The notes beneath the pieces were generated by a model. It saw only the letters and a list, made by a program, of their open reading frames with translations, made no database searches and was not told the origin of the DNA. Made by a program: the position numbers and the translations under genes. Source: Turnera subulata (taxonomy: Eukaryota; Streptophyta; Magnoliopsida; Malpighiales; Passifloraceae). From it: DNA of 64,000 nucleotides. The DNA lies in the NCBI GenBank assembly GCA_028386065.3, contig JAKUCV010007375.1, positions 6,807 through 70,806 of the forward strand. Reading direction: 5' to 3'. Below, in pieces: positions 44,938-56,009 of the stretch; the first letter of the stretch is position 1, and each line of letters begins with the position of its first letter.

Positions 44938-45621
44938 TTATCTGTTGGGTACAATATTAACTCTAAAACTCTGAGCCTCGTTGTTGATGTTGACCCTAAC
45001 ACTGTCGTTCCAAGAGAACCACATACCACCCATGTTGTTTTCTCCAGGTATCTCAAACCGATTCGTTGCAGGAAAACGGAGTGGGATTACACCATGATTT
45101 TCTCCTGCTTGCCACAAAGTCTCAGTAATCAGTACCATGTTGGGCTTGTACTGATTCTTCAGATCCTTTAAGGTACGCACAAAGTCTTGAGACCTTCTTG
45201 CTACACCCTTGTAATTCCACAGTAACAGTCGTACCTTAGGCCATGTAGGTGGTAACCCAGACACCTTTAGGACACTCCGAGCCATCATAGAAATCTGATA
45301 ATAGCTGCTTTGATTTAAAATTTGACATGAAGGCTCTAGCTGAAATTCCTGCAGTCTATCAGATATAAAAAACATAATAGAGTTAGCCGAGCCATAAAAG
45401 GAAGCTCTTAGATTGCTTTGGTCCTCTAGGAAGAAAGTCTCTTCCATAGGAGTCACAAAGAACCTAGACGAGTAAAGCTCATCAACAAAAACTAAACGAG
45501 GGATTCTTGCGAGTTCACTCGATAATTCCTCTTGCTGTTCATTTACCATGCTATAAGCTAGTCTATTCCTTCTTATTAGAGAGGCACCCTCAACAAAGAA
45601 AACAGTAGCTGGGGAAGACAT
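44938..45621 (-). CDS. 227-aa protein with half an endonuclease domain, copy B (antisense in copia element)
   Basis: This is an intact 227-codon gene on the strand opposite to the decayed copia element. It aligns end to end without gaps with the protein at 3413-4096, with 161 of 227 residues identical by hand count. In one conserved run of 17 residues (PRLVFVDELYSSRFFVT) 13 codons differ and none changes the amino acid, so selection has kept the protein. The endonuclease-like half has WNYKG at 135-139 (Cys and Arg of the usual WNCRG replaced), PNMVLITET at 160-168 and GGMWFSW at 198-204. The catalytic second half is again absent. It has its own TATA box 50 bases upstream. The mini-hairpins that fill the surrounding element are absent from about 44713 to 45880, which suggests that the gene was inserted as a block. 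Confidence 0.72.
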   Translation of the reverse strand: MSSPATVFFVEGASLIRRNRLAYSMVNEQQEELSSELARIPRLVFVDELYSSRFFVTPMEETFFLEDQSNLRASFYGSANSIMFFISDRLQEFQLEPSCQILNQSSYYQISMMARSVLKVSGLPPTWPKVRLLLWNYKGVARRSQDFVRTLKDLKNQYKPNMVLITETLWQAGENHGVIPLRFPATNRFEIPGENNMGGMWFSWNDSVRVNINNEAQSFRVNIVPNR

Positions 45622-45669
45622 TTTTTTGTCTTGTTGAGTTTTTTGAATTTTCTTGTTTCTACCACTCCC

Positions 45670-45677
45670 CTTTTATA
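45670..45677 (-). promoter_or_regulatory. TATA box of antisense gene copy B
   Basis: TATAAAAG on the minus strand, 49 bases before the ATG at 45621, gives a leader of about 20 bases. It is the same octamer as before copy A. Confidence 0.55.
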
Positions 45678-45880
45678 GCCTGAGCTTGGTCAGCTAGGTA
45701 TTAGTTTTTCAAATGTGGACCCTCTTACTATCTCTGAAAAGATCCAAAAGATTTTTCGGTGACTAGATATATGTATTTGTTTTTGGAAAAGTTTGTTGCC
45801 ACATTTAATTATTGCTCAATAATTCTGATCTTTTCCGACATGAGTGGTAGAAATAAGCCTAATATTGACACATGTATTAC

Positions 45881-46150
45881 AGCCTGAAGCTAGCAATTGA
45901 GTAACTGAAACTTACCATATCCAGCCAGAAGCTGGAATGCACTAGCCTGAAGCTAGCAATTTTTAAGTGTTTAAATACATAGTTTGCATAACCCGAAGCT
46001 GAGACTAACTAGAAGTTGGCAGATAGATATGTGATTTATAGCTTCTATACACCAGCCAGAAGCTGGTAAATAATTTTTCTAAGTTATCATATACAACTTG
46101 AAGCTGGCACATAAATAGCAGCCTGAAGCTGGCACCAACTTGAAGTTGGT
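45881..46150 (+). repeat. Second array of covarying mini-hairpins
   Basis: At least seven inverted repeats occur: AGC-CTGAA-GCT (45881), TCCAGC-CAGAA-GCTGGA (45920), CTAGC-CTGAA-GCTAG (45942), AAC-TAGAA-GTT (46007), ACCAGC-CAGAA-GCTGGT (46051), CAGC-CTGAA-GCTG (46119) and ACCAAC-TTGAA-GTTGGT (46134). Arms differ in sequence but always pair. Another, AAAAC-CAGAA-GTTTT, lies at 46233. Confidence 0.85.
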
Positions 46151-46844
46151 TCATGGACTTATTGTTTGGCATGACCGGTTGGGCCATCCTGGGTCAATTA
46201 TCATGCACGAAATTTATTTGATCATTCATTGAAAAACCAGAAGTTTTACAATCAATGAATTTCCACGTGTTTGTTTACTGCGAAATTAATTATACGGCCT
46301 TCCTAAGGTAAGATTGGCCTAAAATTACCAGCAAGTTTGGGAATAATTCAGGGACATGAACGCGGACTGATAAATCCGCCGCGCTGACCATCTATGTAAT
46401 TTTTATGATGCACCGACTAGATGGTCCATTGCGTGACGCAAGTTGGCATTTTGAGCACTTATTTTAATGATTAAGCCACTTGCAGGTACATATCCCTACT
46501 TATGTTATTAGACTATATGTCTAGATAATGCTGGTATATTTCTTCAATGGATAATGTATATCATTGGAAATAAACCCAAACAGATCTGGGGGAATATTGA
46601 CAATTGATTGCAGGACCATTGTTAATAAAATATGACTGTTTGAGAAAATGGTATTTTACATGCAGCAGCACTTGTGTGCATCAAGCCAACAAGTTATCAT
46701 AAGGTCTCCCCATTTAATTGGTTCATGGTCACGAACCTAGTAACTCCCATCTTCGGACCGTTGGTTATGCAGTAAATAATGCTCCACCACAACATAGTAA
46801 ATCTGGTCCTTAAAGAAGATTGGGAATAGATATTGGGTATAAAA

Positions 46845-48600
46845 AAAAAATCTCCATCAATTACAATGTAATTGAAACCATTGACTCATTATTGGAGATT
46901 TGTTTATTGAAAGAGTTTACCCAAATATTAGGGGGAGAAAATAAGCAGTTGGATCAAGATATTATTGAAATACATTGTCAATATATGATTGTTGATCCTC
47001 AAACAAATTAGTGTGAACCTGAAGTTCAAAAGATGATTCATTTGCAGGAAATTGATATGAAATTGTCAGACTCATAAAGTGACCAAATCTTATACACCAG
47101 CTGCAAATGCTCCTGTTCAAATTAATGTTCCAGAAGAACAAGTATAGTATGCAAATGAATCCAAAGTACGCCAGAAGCGTAGAATATACTCGGTTCCAAA
47201 AAGAAAATAAAAATCTCGATAGAGAAAGGAGCAAAGAGATAAGATGGCCCCAGTGAGAAAATAAGACCTCCAGTAGAGGTTCAAATTAAATGTCCTCAAG
47301 AAGAGGAAAATCCTCCAGAAGAGGTTTTCTGACACAGTTGATAAAGTTCCAAAAGTAACTCAGATACCTAATATAAATCAGTATGATGAGATCTCAATTA
47401 ATTATACAGTGTCAGGAATAAGATGGAACCGACTTAAAATAACCGTCGATGGAATATTTATTTTCATATATAGCGCTAAATATTATGCAAGAAAATGAGG
47501 ATCATGAACCTACACATATTGGTGAATGTATGCGCAGTATGATTGGCCAAATTGAAAAATATAATTAAGGCTGTGTTAGACTCGTTTGTGAAGCGAGATA
47601 TTTTCCGGACCTGTAGTCCGTACACCAGATGGTGTGGAACCAGTCGATAGAAAATGGGTATTTGTGCGAAAAGAAAATTATAATAGAGAGATACAAAGCA
47701 CGGCTCATCGCACAAGGTTTTACCCAAACGACTTGGTATTAATTATGAGGAGATATACTCCCCTGTGGTGGATGCAATTATTTTTGATAAGTTTGGCATT
47801 ATGTGAAAAGAATTAGTAATGCATCAAATAGATGCTATTACAGCCTATTTCTATGGATCCATAAGTCATAACATATGCATGAGAATCCCTGAAGGATTCA
47901 AGTTGTTTGAAGCAACTAATTCCCGGGAATATACAAAAATTAAATTGAATTGATATTTACATGATTTAAATTATTTTAAATATGCATAGTATAAAGTGCA
48001 TGCATGAATTTATTATTGCTTATGTTAATGTCTCATATCTATATGTGCATTTCTACTATTTTTGTGTTTAAATATTATTAGATTTCCTGAAGAAGCTTCC
48101 AAATACCGTGCTAAGTTTTTCAGAAAGTATTTGAGATGAAAAATCTCATAAAGGAATTATACTGGTCCTGAAGTACCATATCATAGTGTAATTCATTTTG
48201 CTAGTAACATAAAGCCTGAAGCTTATGACTTGAGCCTATTGGCAAGATGTAACTTTGATCTTATCTTCGGGGTATAACAGATGAGGTATTATGTTAACCC
48301 TGTAAATCCGAAGAGAATATAGTTGGTCTTTGCAGATGCAGGTCCTTTATTTGATCCACAAAAGCACAGATAGACACCTGCTACAACTTTACACATGATA
48401 TTGTTATATCATCGGGACCACAAAAGCAAGATGGCAAGAAAGATGTTCCAAACAACAAATTAAAAGATAATGTTGCCTACATTGCCTAATTAAAGGACGG
48501 GTATATCAAAAGTGATCGGACAAGGGACACGTCACCAAAATTTGACAAGGATGATTGGCATATAACGACATCAAGAAATCAAGAGAGGCCAAAATGAGGG
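46845..48600 (+). pseudogene. Remains of copia pol (integrase end, reverse transcriptase, RNase H end)
   Basis: Copia protein signatures can be read through many stops and shifts. Near 46915-47090 is the integrase C-terminal region (LGGENK, then VDPQTN*CEPEVQKMIHLQE). Near 47645-47775 is the start of reverse transcriptase (RKWVFVRKE, KARLIAQGFTQ across a shift, NYEEIYSPVVDA). Near 47880 is RIPEGFKLFEATN. The catalytic YVDD region near 48015 has decayed to YVNV. Gag, protease and much of integrase are not recognisable. The copy is inactive. Confidence 0.75.
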
Positions 48601-48737
48601 GGAGTAGAATACGCACTGCACTCTTTTTTCCTTCACCAAGTTTTTATCCCACTGGGGTTTTCTTGGTAAGGTTTTTAACGAGACAGTTATTTCAAAAAGC
48701 GTATTCTACATACAGTATAACAATATTCAAGGGGGAG

Positions 48738-48934
48738 TGTTATAAAATGTATTATGAATACTGTTATACCAACCCCTTATCTACCTTTCCTATATATATC
48801 TCCTCTAATGAAAGTGCAAAGGCAATAAGAAATATAGAGATGAAGAGCATGAAGCTCTTCCTTTCATCTTTCCCGGTCTCTTCCTCTTCTTTCTTCTCTT
48901 TATTTTATGTTGTAAATCATCTATATTCACAACA
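48738..48934 (+). repeat. 3' LTR of the copia element
   Basis: It is preceded by the purine tract CAAGGGGGAG and begins TGTTATAA. It carries the same seven-base LTR hairpin at 48842-48860. Confidence 0.88.
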
Positions 48935-50058
48935 TTTATGAATAAGATCATTGTTCTTCAAATAAAAAAAATTCTTCAACCTAGTTTTTTCCTTAAAAAT
49001 ATAAAAGATTTGTATGCGTTTAAAATTGTTGCCATTAAAGAAAAATAATAATTTAGATTTAATATTTTATTCTAAATTAGAATTTTGTGAAAATACGTAC
49101 GCCATATAAAAATTTGAATTTAGATTTTTCTTTTGTTTCACCGGTGGCAGTTTATGTGTGTACAGAGTACACGTTGGCGGACGCTGAATGGATTTGCCTA
49201 CGTGTTTTAGTAGATGTGGTAAGTAGTAATTTGCGTTCTTTACCATATTAGTAAAAAAAATGCTCAGCTCGATTCGTTTCCGATATCCAAATAGAAGTAC
49301 AACCGCAATAAACAGAAATAACAAAGTGACAAATCTAGCCCCGCTACACGTACACATTGCCAAAACGGCCAGAGTGGTAAATGCAAAACGCAAAACCCTG
49401 CTGTTACGTTAGTGGCCTCTGCATTTGGATCTTGCAGAGAATTAAAAAAAAGAAAAAAACAAAACCCAATAAATCTCTTCTTCTTACTTACTCTACCCCC
49501 TCCCCTCCTCTCTTCTCTATATTCATTCATATTCGCGCCTTAATCAGGACAAGCAGATCCCGATCTCGGCTTCCCATTTTTTTCCGGTATGTCCAAATTA
49601 TTCTCTTTTCTTTTTTTCTACTGTAATTAACATTTGCTTAGCTGAAAACTTGTATGATGATCACTACTTGAATGATCTAGTTTCAGCTGCAATTTTGTGT
49701 AGCTGTATAGTTTATTAATCAGGTCTTAGCGTTGTCGCTAGTAAGATGCGTGGGCTTGGTTGAATTACACCGATTTGTTTTTCTTTGGTTTTACTTGACT
49801 GGCTATGTCTTTTTGGAATCTAGGATTTAGTCATCAGTTTGAATTAGGGTTTCTTTACTAGGTAGGAAGTGGAGGGTGGGTTACCGTAGGCCATTTCGTT
49901 GACCACAGTTAATCAGTTGCTTAATATTTATTTATTTTTTTTGTTTTCGTCGGGGTTCATTCTGTGTAGTGTTTTTATTTGGTGATGGAATTAGGAATTG
50001 TTGTTTGATTGTTTTTGATTATTGAGGGAAGTTTGTTGATTAGGTAGGGAAGTTCACG
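48935..50058. other. ERDJ2 upstream region and 5' leader
   Basis: This is AT-rich DNA to about 49450, then a pyrimidine-rich leader. A leader intron is likely from CCG|GTATGT at 49587 to GGTAG at 50047, placing the start codon 11 bases into the second exon. Confidence 0.5.
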
Positions 50059-53000
50059 ATGGCTGCTTCCGAAGAGACTAGTGCGTTGTTCCCTATATTC
50101 ATTTTGACAATAATGGCACTGCCTCTGGTGCCCTATACGATAATGAAGTTGTGCCGGGCTGCCTCGAAGAAGACTAAGAGCATCCACTGCCGCTGCTCTG
50201 AATGCTCCCGTTCCGGGAAGTATCGCAAATCAATCTTCAAACGAGTGAGTTTTCTCTGCTTGGCCGTTTCATTCTGGTTCTTTACTTGGATTTTTCCCCC
50301 CTTTACCGGGAGGTGGTTGTCTCTCTCTCTCTCTGTACTTCTTATGACTTTGCTTTGTTCTGGCAGATTTCAAACTTTTCAACCTGTAGCAACTTGACAT
50401 TGATATTGCTTTGGGTCATCATGATGTTCTTGGTTTATTACATAAAAAATATGAGCCGAGAGGTATGGTTTAAAGTGTTTTTTTTGGTTTATTATGTGCA
50501 TCTGCTCTTGTCGATGCTTCTATCAATTTTGTGGAGCATTTTGGTTTCTAACTGATCAAGCTCTGTTTATTTTCTTCTGTTTGTGATTCTCTTACCACCC
50601 TTTTCTTTGTTTCCTCTCGATCCAGATTCAAGTTTTTGACCCATTTGCTATACTTGAATTGCAACCTGGAGCCTCGGAGTCAGAAATAAAGAAGAGTTAC
50701 AGGAGACTCTCCATTTTGTACCATCCTGATAAAAATCCAGATCCAGGTTGATTGTTTTTTTTTTTTTTTTTTTTATAAAAAAAAGTTTCTGTAGTGTTTT
50801 TTTCTGGGTTCAGAATTGCTGTGCTAACACCTGCATTTGGGTGTTTCCCTTTTCAGTGGCCAATAAATATTTTGTGGAGTTCATAATTAAAGCTTACCAG
50901 GCTTTGACAGACCCAGTTTCCCGTGAAAATTATGAGAAGTATGGCCATCCAGATGGTAGACAGGTAGAGTTCCATTGCTTCTGTGGAAATGATGATTTTT
51001 AAAATAAAAATACTGCTTGCTGTGGAACAAGTTCTTGACAAAGAAACTTTTGGGGCTGAAGTTTATTATTTATCAATGCAGGGCTTTCAAATGGGCATTG
51101 CTCTGCCCCAGTTTCTACTTGATATTGATGGGGCATCGGGTGGAATACTTCTACTTTGGATTGTTGGTGTGTGCATTCTCTTGCCATTGGTGATTGCTGT
51201 TGTATATCTTTCAAGGTCATCCAAGTATACAGGCAACTATGTGATGCACCAAACTCTCTCAGCATATTACTACTTCATGAAACCTTCTTTAGCACCAAGG
51301 TAATTCCTTAGTTTGACACTCCTGCAATTTGTTATGATGTTTACAAAGTAAAAAATTAAACACCATGAATGAGTTATAGGTGGCCTTTGTAGTATTAACT
51401 TCCTACTCTATGCGGTGTTAAGGTTCATAGGTTGGCACCACAGAGATCTCAGATTTTATTATCTTAATTAAATGGATGCCTCTGGTCTTTGTGCCTTATT
51501 CTGCTTAAATTATTTCGAATTGGCAAACAGGATGTTGGCTCTGACGGTGTTTTTTGTTTTTCACTACATTGCTTGTAACCATACCTGATTTGATTATTTG
51601 GTCAAGTCTAAACCTGTCAATGTTTAGGAGAGGTTTCGTTATTTGAGTCTCCAGAACACCCATGCATAGTTGTTGGAAAGAGGTACTTTCAGATGTAGTG
51701 AAAGTCATTGCTAATATAGATACTTGCAATTTTGTGCATTTCTACATCACAACCATGTCTTGATCCATCTACTGTTGGAATTGGCATGTTTCTTATCTTG
51801 GAAGAAATGCAAAGTTATTCAGATGCTCTGTTTCCTTTGTCTAATTTATTCTAGTCAACACATAGTCATGCATCACACATGACAATTATTGTGCTTAAGC
51901 AATTTGTTTGTCATACAGCAAAGTAATGGAAGTATTCACCAAGGCAGCTGAATACATGGAAATTCCAGTTCGTAGAACTGACACTGAACCTCTTCAGAAG
52001 CTGTTTATGTCAGTAAGGAGTGAATTGAATCTTGACCTAAAGAACATTAAACAAGAGCAAGCTAAGTTTTGGAAGCAGCATCCTGCTATAGTAAAGGTCC
52101 TCTCTCAATCAACTTGCCTTTTGTCAATAGCTCTCAAAGCATTTTCTTCTCATTCATAAATTTACTTTTCTGCCATTTTTTTGTTTGCAGACGGAGTTGT
52201 TGATTCAGGCTCAATTAACTCGTGAATCTGCAGCCTTGTCACCAGCTTTGCTAGGAGATTTCAGACGAGTACTAGAACTTGCACCTCGTCTTCTTGAAGA
52301 ATTAATGAAGGTAATCTGCATACTCTATTAAATTGTTAGAGTATGTTGTGCGTTTGGGAATGGTGGAATAACTTATCTATTATTGTCCTTCATTAATTAT
52401 TCCTCGTGCAATCCTCTTGTGTAGTTTTTTTCTCTCACAATGCCCTATCTGTGAGCAACGAGCTGTTAAATTCAGAGTCTTCTGAGTGCAATGGCAAAGG
52501 ATTACATTCTGTTCTGGAATTGTTGGGTGTTTCCAATATTTTTTTCAACTTCTCTCTGGCTGTTACGTTTTGTAACATTCTTTGGTAAAGAATAATATCA
52601 AGTAGTTGTGCTTTTTTATCTCAGGGTAGAGCATTCCAAGTACCCTCTTTTTTGTGTAGACTAATTGTAGATGATCAGATATAGCGATAACATGATTGCC
52701 AAAATAAGATCAAACTCTGGGGTTATTGCTAGAGATACAATTGTCCAATAATATGGGTGAAAAATTTAGTTGCAGTGCTGCTACATAGAATAATGGTAAT
52801 TCTCATTTCTTAATTATATACTTTTTCACATTTCCTTTGCAAACACCAGCAATAAAGATGGGAAATTCATGGATAAATAAATATGGATTCATAGAGATAG
52901 GAAAATCCTTGATAGATAATATGAATCAATACTTACAAAGACCTATTTCATCTTAGTTTGAGTATTCTCCAATGTTGTTGTTTTTCTATCTGCCTATCTG

Positions 53001-55050
53001 CTGTTTAATGTTCCATGCTCTATAGCTAATGCATTGTTCTTTCCATGTAGATGGCTGTTATACCACGCACTGCTCAGGGACATGGATGGCTAAGGCCTGC
53101 AACTGGGGTTGTTGAACTCTCTCAGTGTATTATTCAGGTGATTGAGAGTGAAGACTAGAAAATAATGTTTGATTGATCATGCATAATTTCATAATTTAGT
53201 GAGGAATGAAATCTATAGCTAAACAATTAAATTATGCCTGTAAAATTTAGATGTTCATGCAATCTGTAGGTAATAATGTAACATTCTACTCTTTATTGGG
53301 CTTCTTGGTTAAGTTAACATTCTAGATTTTATGATTCTTCTACTAACTAGTCACGCTTTCTATGCTTCCCCCCTCCTCCTTTTATACGAGTGTACACATT
53401 GGTACCTTTTCAGGTTTTTATATGCTTGCAAAACAACTTGTATTGCCGTACATCTCTCGAACAGTTTGAGATTCTAATGACTGGCATTAGATTCTATCAA
53501 TTTCTGAGCATGTTAATAAAGTTGTATAATACAGCTTATTATGCTTTCCTTCTGTTTGTTTGTAATTGCTTCAAACACTGGATTAATATTTGGCTTGATA
53601 AACTGTGATGCAGGCTGTTCCTCTCAGTGCAAGAAAGGCGACAGGTGGATCCACGGAAGGTATTGCACCTTTCCTGCAATTGCCACATTTCAGTGAGTCT
53701 GTTATCAAGAAGATAGCACGCAAAGTAAGTAAATAGCTTTTTATTGGTTTCCGTGTTGAGGATTAGAATTTATCCTTCCACCATCATGCTTTCTTCCTTT
53801 TCTTGATGAGCTACACTCCAGTAATCCTGCTAGTCTTACTGCCTATAAAGGTGCATAAGTTTTAATTCCCCACTCTTGCGTACTGGGCCATAATTTATTG
53901 ATCAGATTTAAGCCGGTTAAATTGAAGGAAAAATAATGTTTTTACTCTTAAGGCATCATTTATCTATCTGCTTGTGTATTCAAATGATCAATATGAAAAT
54001 TCGGATTTTGATAATCAATAGATGATGTCTCATGGAATAATCAATATGAAAATGATTGGATTTTGATGGTCGACATACGATGTCATATGCCATCAATTAC
54101 TGTTCATCCTGTCTGGACCACATAACAAGTATTAAAGATGGAAAATTGAAATGTTAAGTTGATTTTTTCCAGTTTCTGGCTTCCAATCTTTTGATGTTTT
54201 CCTAACGTTTGTTTCCTCATTTCAGAAAGTCAGAACATTTCAAGATTTCTGTGACATGACTTTGCAAGATCGTGCTGAGCTTCTCCAACAAGCCGCTGGA
54301 TTCTCCTCCTCTGAAGTACAAGACATTGAGGTGGTACTGGAAATGATGCCTTCCGTGACAATTGATGTTAGATGTGAGACCGAAGGTGAAGAGGGTATAC
54401 AAGAGGGTGATTTTGTCACTATTCAAGCTTGGGTAACACTGCAACGTCCTAATGGTCTGATTGCAGCGCTTCCCCATGCCCCCTTCTTCCCATTTCACAA
54501 GGAAGAAAATTTCTGGTTTCTTCTAGCAGACACCGTCTCAAATAATGTCTGGTTTTCCCAGAAAATAAATTTCATGGACGAAGCTGCAGCTTTGACTGCT
54601 GCTTCCAAGGCAATCGAGGAGACAATGGAGGGGTCAGGAGCTAGTGCCAAGGAGACTAGTATGGCTGTCAGACAAGCAGTTGAGAAGGTGCGCGGTGGCT
54701 CCAGGCTAGTGATGGGCAAGTTCCCAGCCCCAGCAGAGGGGAACTATAACTTGACTTGCTTCTGCTTGTGTGACTCTTGGATAGGTTGTGACAAGAAGAC
54801 CAACTTAAAAGTTAAAGTTCTAAAACGAACTCGGGCTGGCACTAGGGGCGCTTCTGTCTCCGAAGAGGGACCAATTGCAGAGGATGGGGTTGAAGAGGAA
54901 GAGGAAATCGAAGAAGAGGAGTATGATGATTACGAGAGTGAATACAGTGATGATGAAGAAGATGAAAAAGATACAAGAAAGAAAGCTGCCAATGGCACTG
55001 TTCGCCAGAAAGGTTCAAGCTCAGAAGAATCAGGCTCGGATGAGGATTAG
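50059..55050 (+). CDS. ERDJ2: ERdj2, plant SEC63 homologue (J-domain translocon protein)
   Basis: Ten coding exons give 682 residues, close to about 687 in Arabidopsis ERDJ2A: 50059-50244, 50367-50462, 50626-50746, 50857-50963, 51082-51299, 51919-52096, 52191-52310, 53051-53137, 53614-53724 and 54226-55050. Membrane segments lie near residues 10-30, 72-90 and 190-212. Between the second and third is the J domain (about 98-165), with the HPD motif at 127-129. The Sec63 domain fills about 215-590, and the C-terminus (from about 610) is a long Asp/Glu-rich tail, which in the family contacts Sec62. The protein sits in the endoplasmic reticulum membrane with the Sec61 channel and recruits BiP for protein translocation. 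It converges with the PPR gene at 56010. Confidence 0.95.
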
Positions 55051-56009
55051 AATACATGATTTAATTCATCAATAATGATAAACTTTTTTGTTCTTTTAGA
55101 TGGTGAAAGAACTTAACCGCCATCCAATGATAGTTACTAATTTACTATTATCTCTAGATTTGAAAGTGTTTAACATTTTTGGGTTCCTCTTTATTTCTGT
55201 CGCCTTTTCCAATTCCTAGCATGGTGTTTACGTACTACGGGTTAGATTTTTGAGAATAACTTGAAGAGGGCTTCAATCATTTAAAAGCCTCCGTTCTCCA
55301 AACGTTCATTGTCAACACCCCAATTCTTGTCGGGTGATATGCTGAGGAAATAAAAGGAAAGGAGATGGAGGGGGCACTGGCCTTTTCATAGTTTAGGGGA
55401 TAGGCATTGGCGATATAAACTTCATAAACAATCCTCAGATATCAACTTGATAGAAAACATTAACATGGCCAAAATCAATAGCAATTACGCTGACAAAAGA
55501 AGCGAAGCTGGGTCGAAGTTCAAGGCAAGTAACTGCATACTGCTACGAACGGCATGGATTCAGCTCGGCTATTATTAAAACGAATATGAAAAAGAGAGAG
55601 AGAACAAGTCCAAATCAGTAATGCTGCATGAGGTGTTATTCTAAAATTTGTATTGCTTTGCAATGTACAACTTTAAGTCATTAAAACTGGTAGGCAATGC
55701 ATCAAAGTCCATTCTTCCCTGAGACCTTCCACTTCTCAGTTTCTCATGCTTCCAAAATATTCTGCCCTTCCACAGGCAGTTTCGGATCTCTGCAAGTGAT
55801 GTACTACTATATATGAGTCTTGAGGCCTCGGTGTGTACAATCACCCAGGAACATTCTTTAGAAAAAAGATGAACCTGAATGCCAAGGGATCAGAGCAATT
55901 AGATTCCCGGTAACACATTCTTAGCATTCAGTCATCCAAAAGTGGAACACAACCCCTAAAGTTAGATCCCAGGTTATGCTCTAGTAGCAGCAATCCTATG
56001 TGTTGAAGA
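55051..56009. other. Convergent 3' regions of ERDJ2 and the small PPR gene
   Basis: This holds 3' untranslated regions from both sides. A 67-codon minus-strand frame at 55641-55844 has no recognisable motif. Confidence 0.45.

Larger units (their letters stand above)
42759..48934 (+). mobile_element. Decayed Ty1/copia element with an antisense gene inside
   Basis: LTRs of 197 bp lie at 42759-42955 and 48738-48934, about 95% identical (ten differences by eye, three of them in the first three bases of the left LTR). After the left LTR comes TTATCAGCACGA, a known copia primer site that matches an internal part of initiator tRNA-Met. Before the right LTR is the purine tract AAGGGGGAG. The right LTR begins TGTTATAA and both end ACAACA. 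The order inside is a GC-rich leader, TGGGCT-rich DNA, a hairpin array, an antisense gene, a second hairpin array, and remains of pol in sense orientation. No target duplication is visible (flanks ATAAA and TTTAT). Confidence 0.88.

Noticed and set aside
47117..47335. Minus-strand frames over the copia pol remnant
   Set aside because: The sense strand here carries recognisable copia integrase and RT remains, so these are shadows.
42754..48939. Five-base target duplication of the copia element
   Set aside because: Flanks read ATAAA on the left and TTTAT on the right, which do not match as a direct repeat. The first bases of the left LTR are also altered, so no duplication is claimed.
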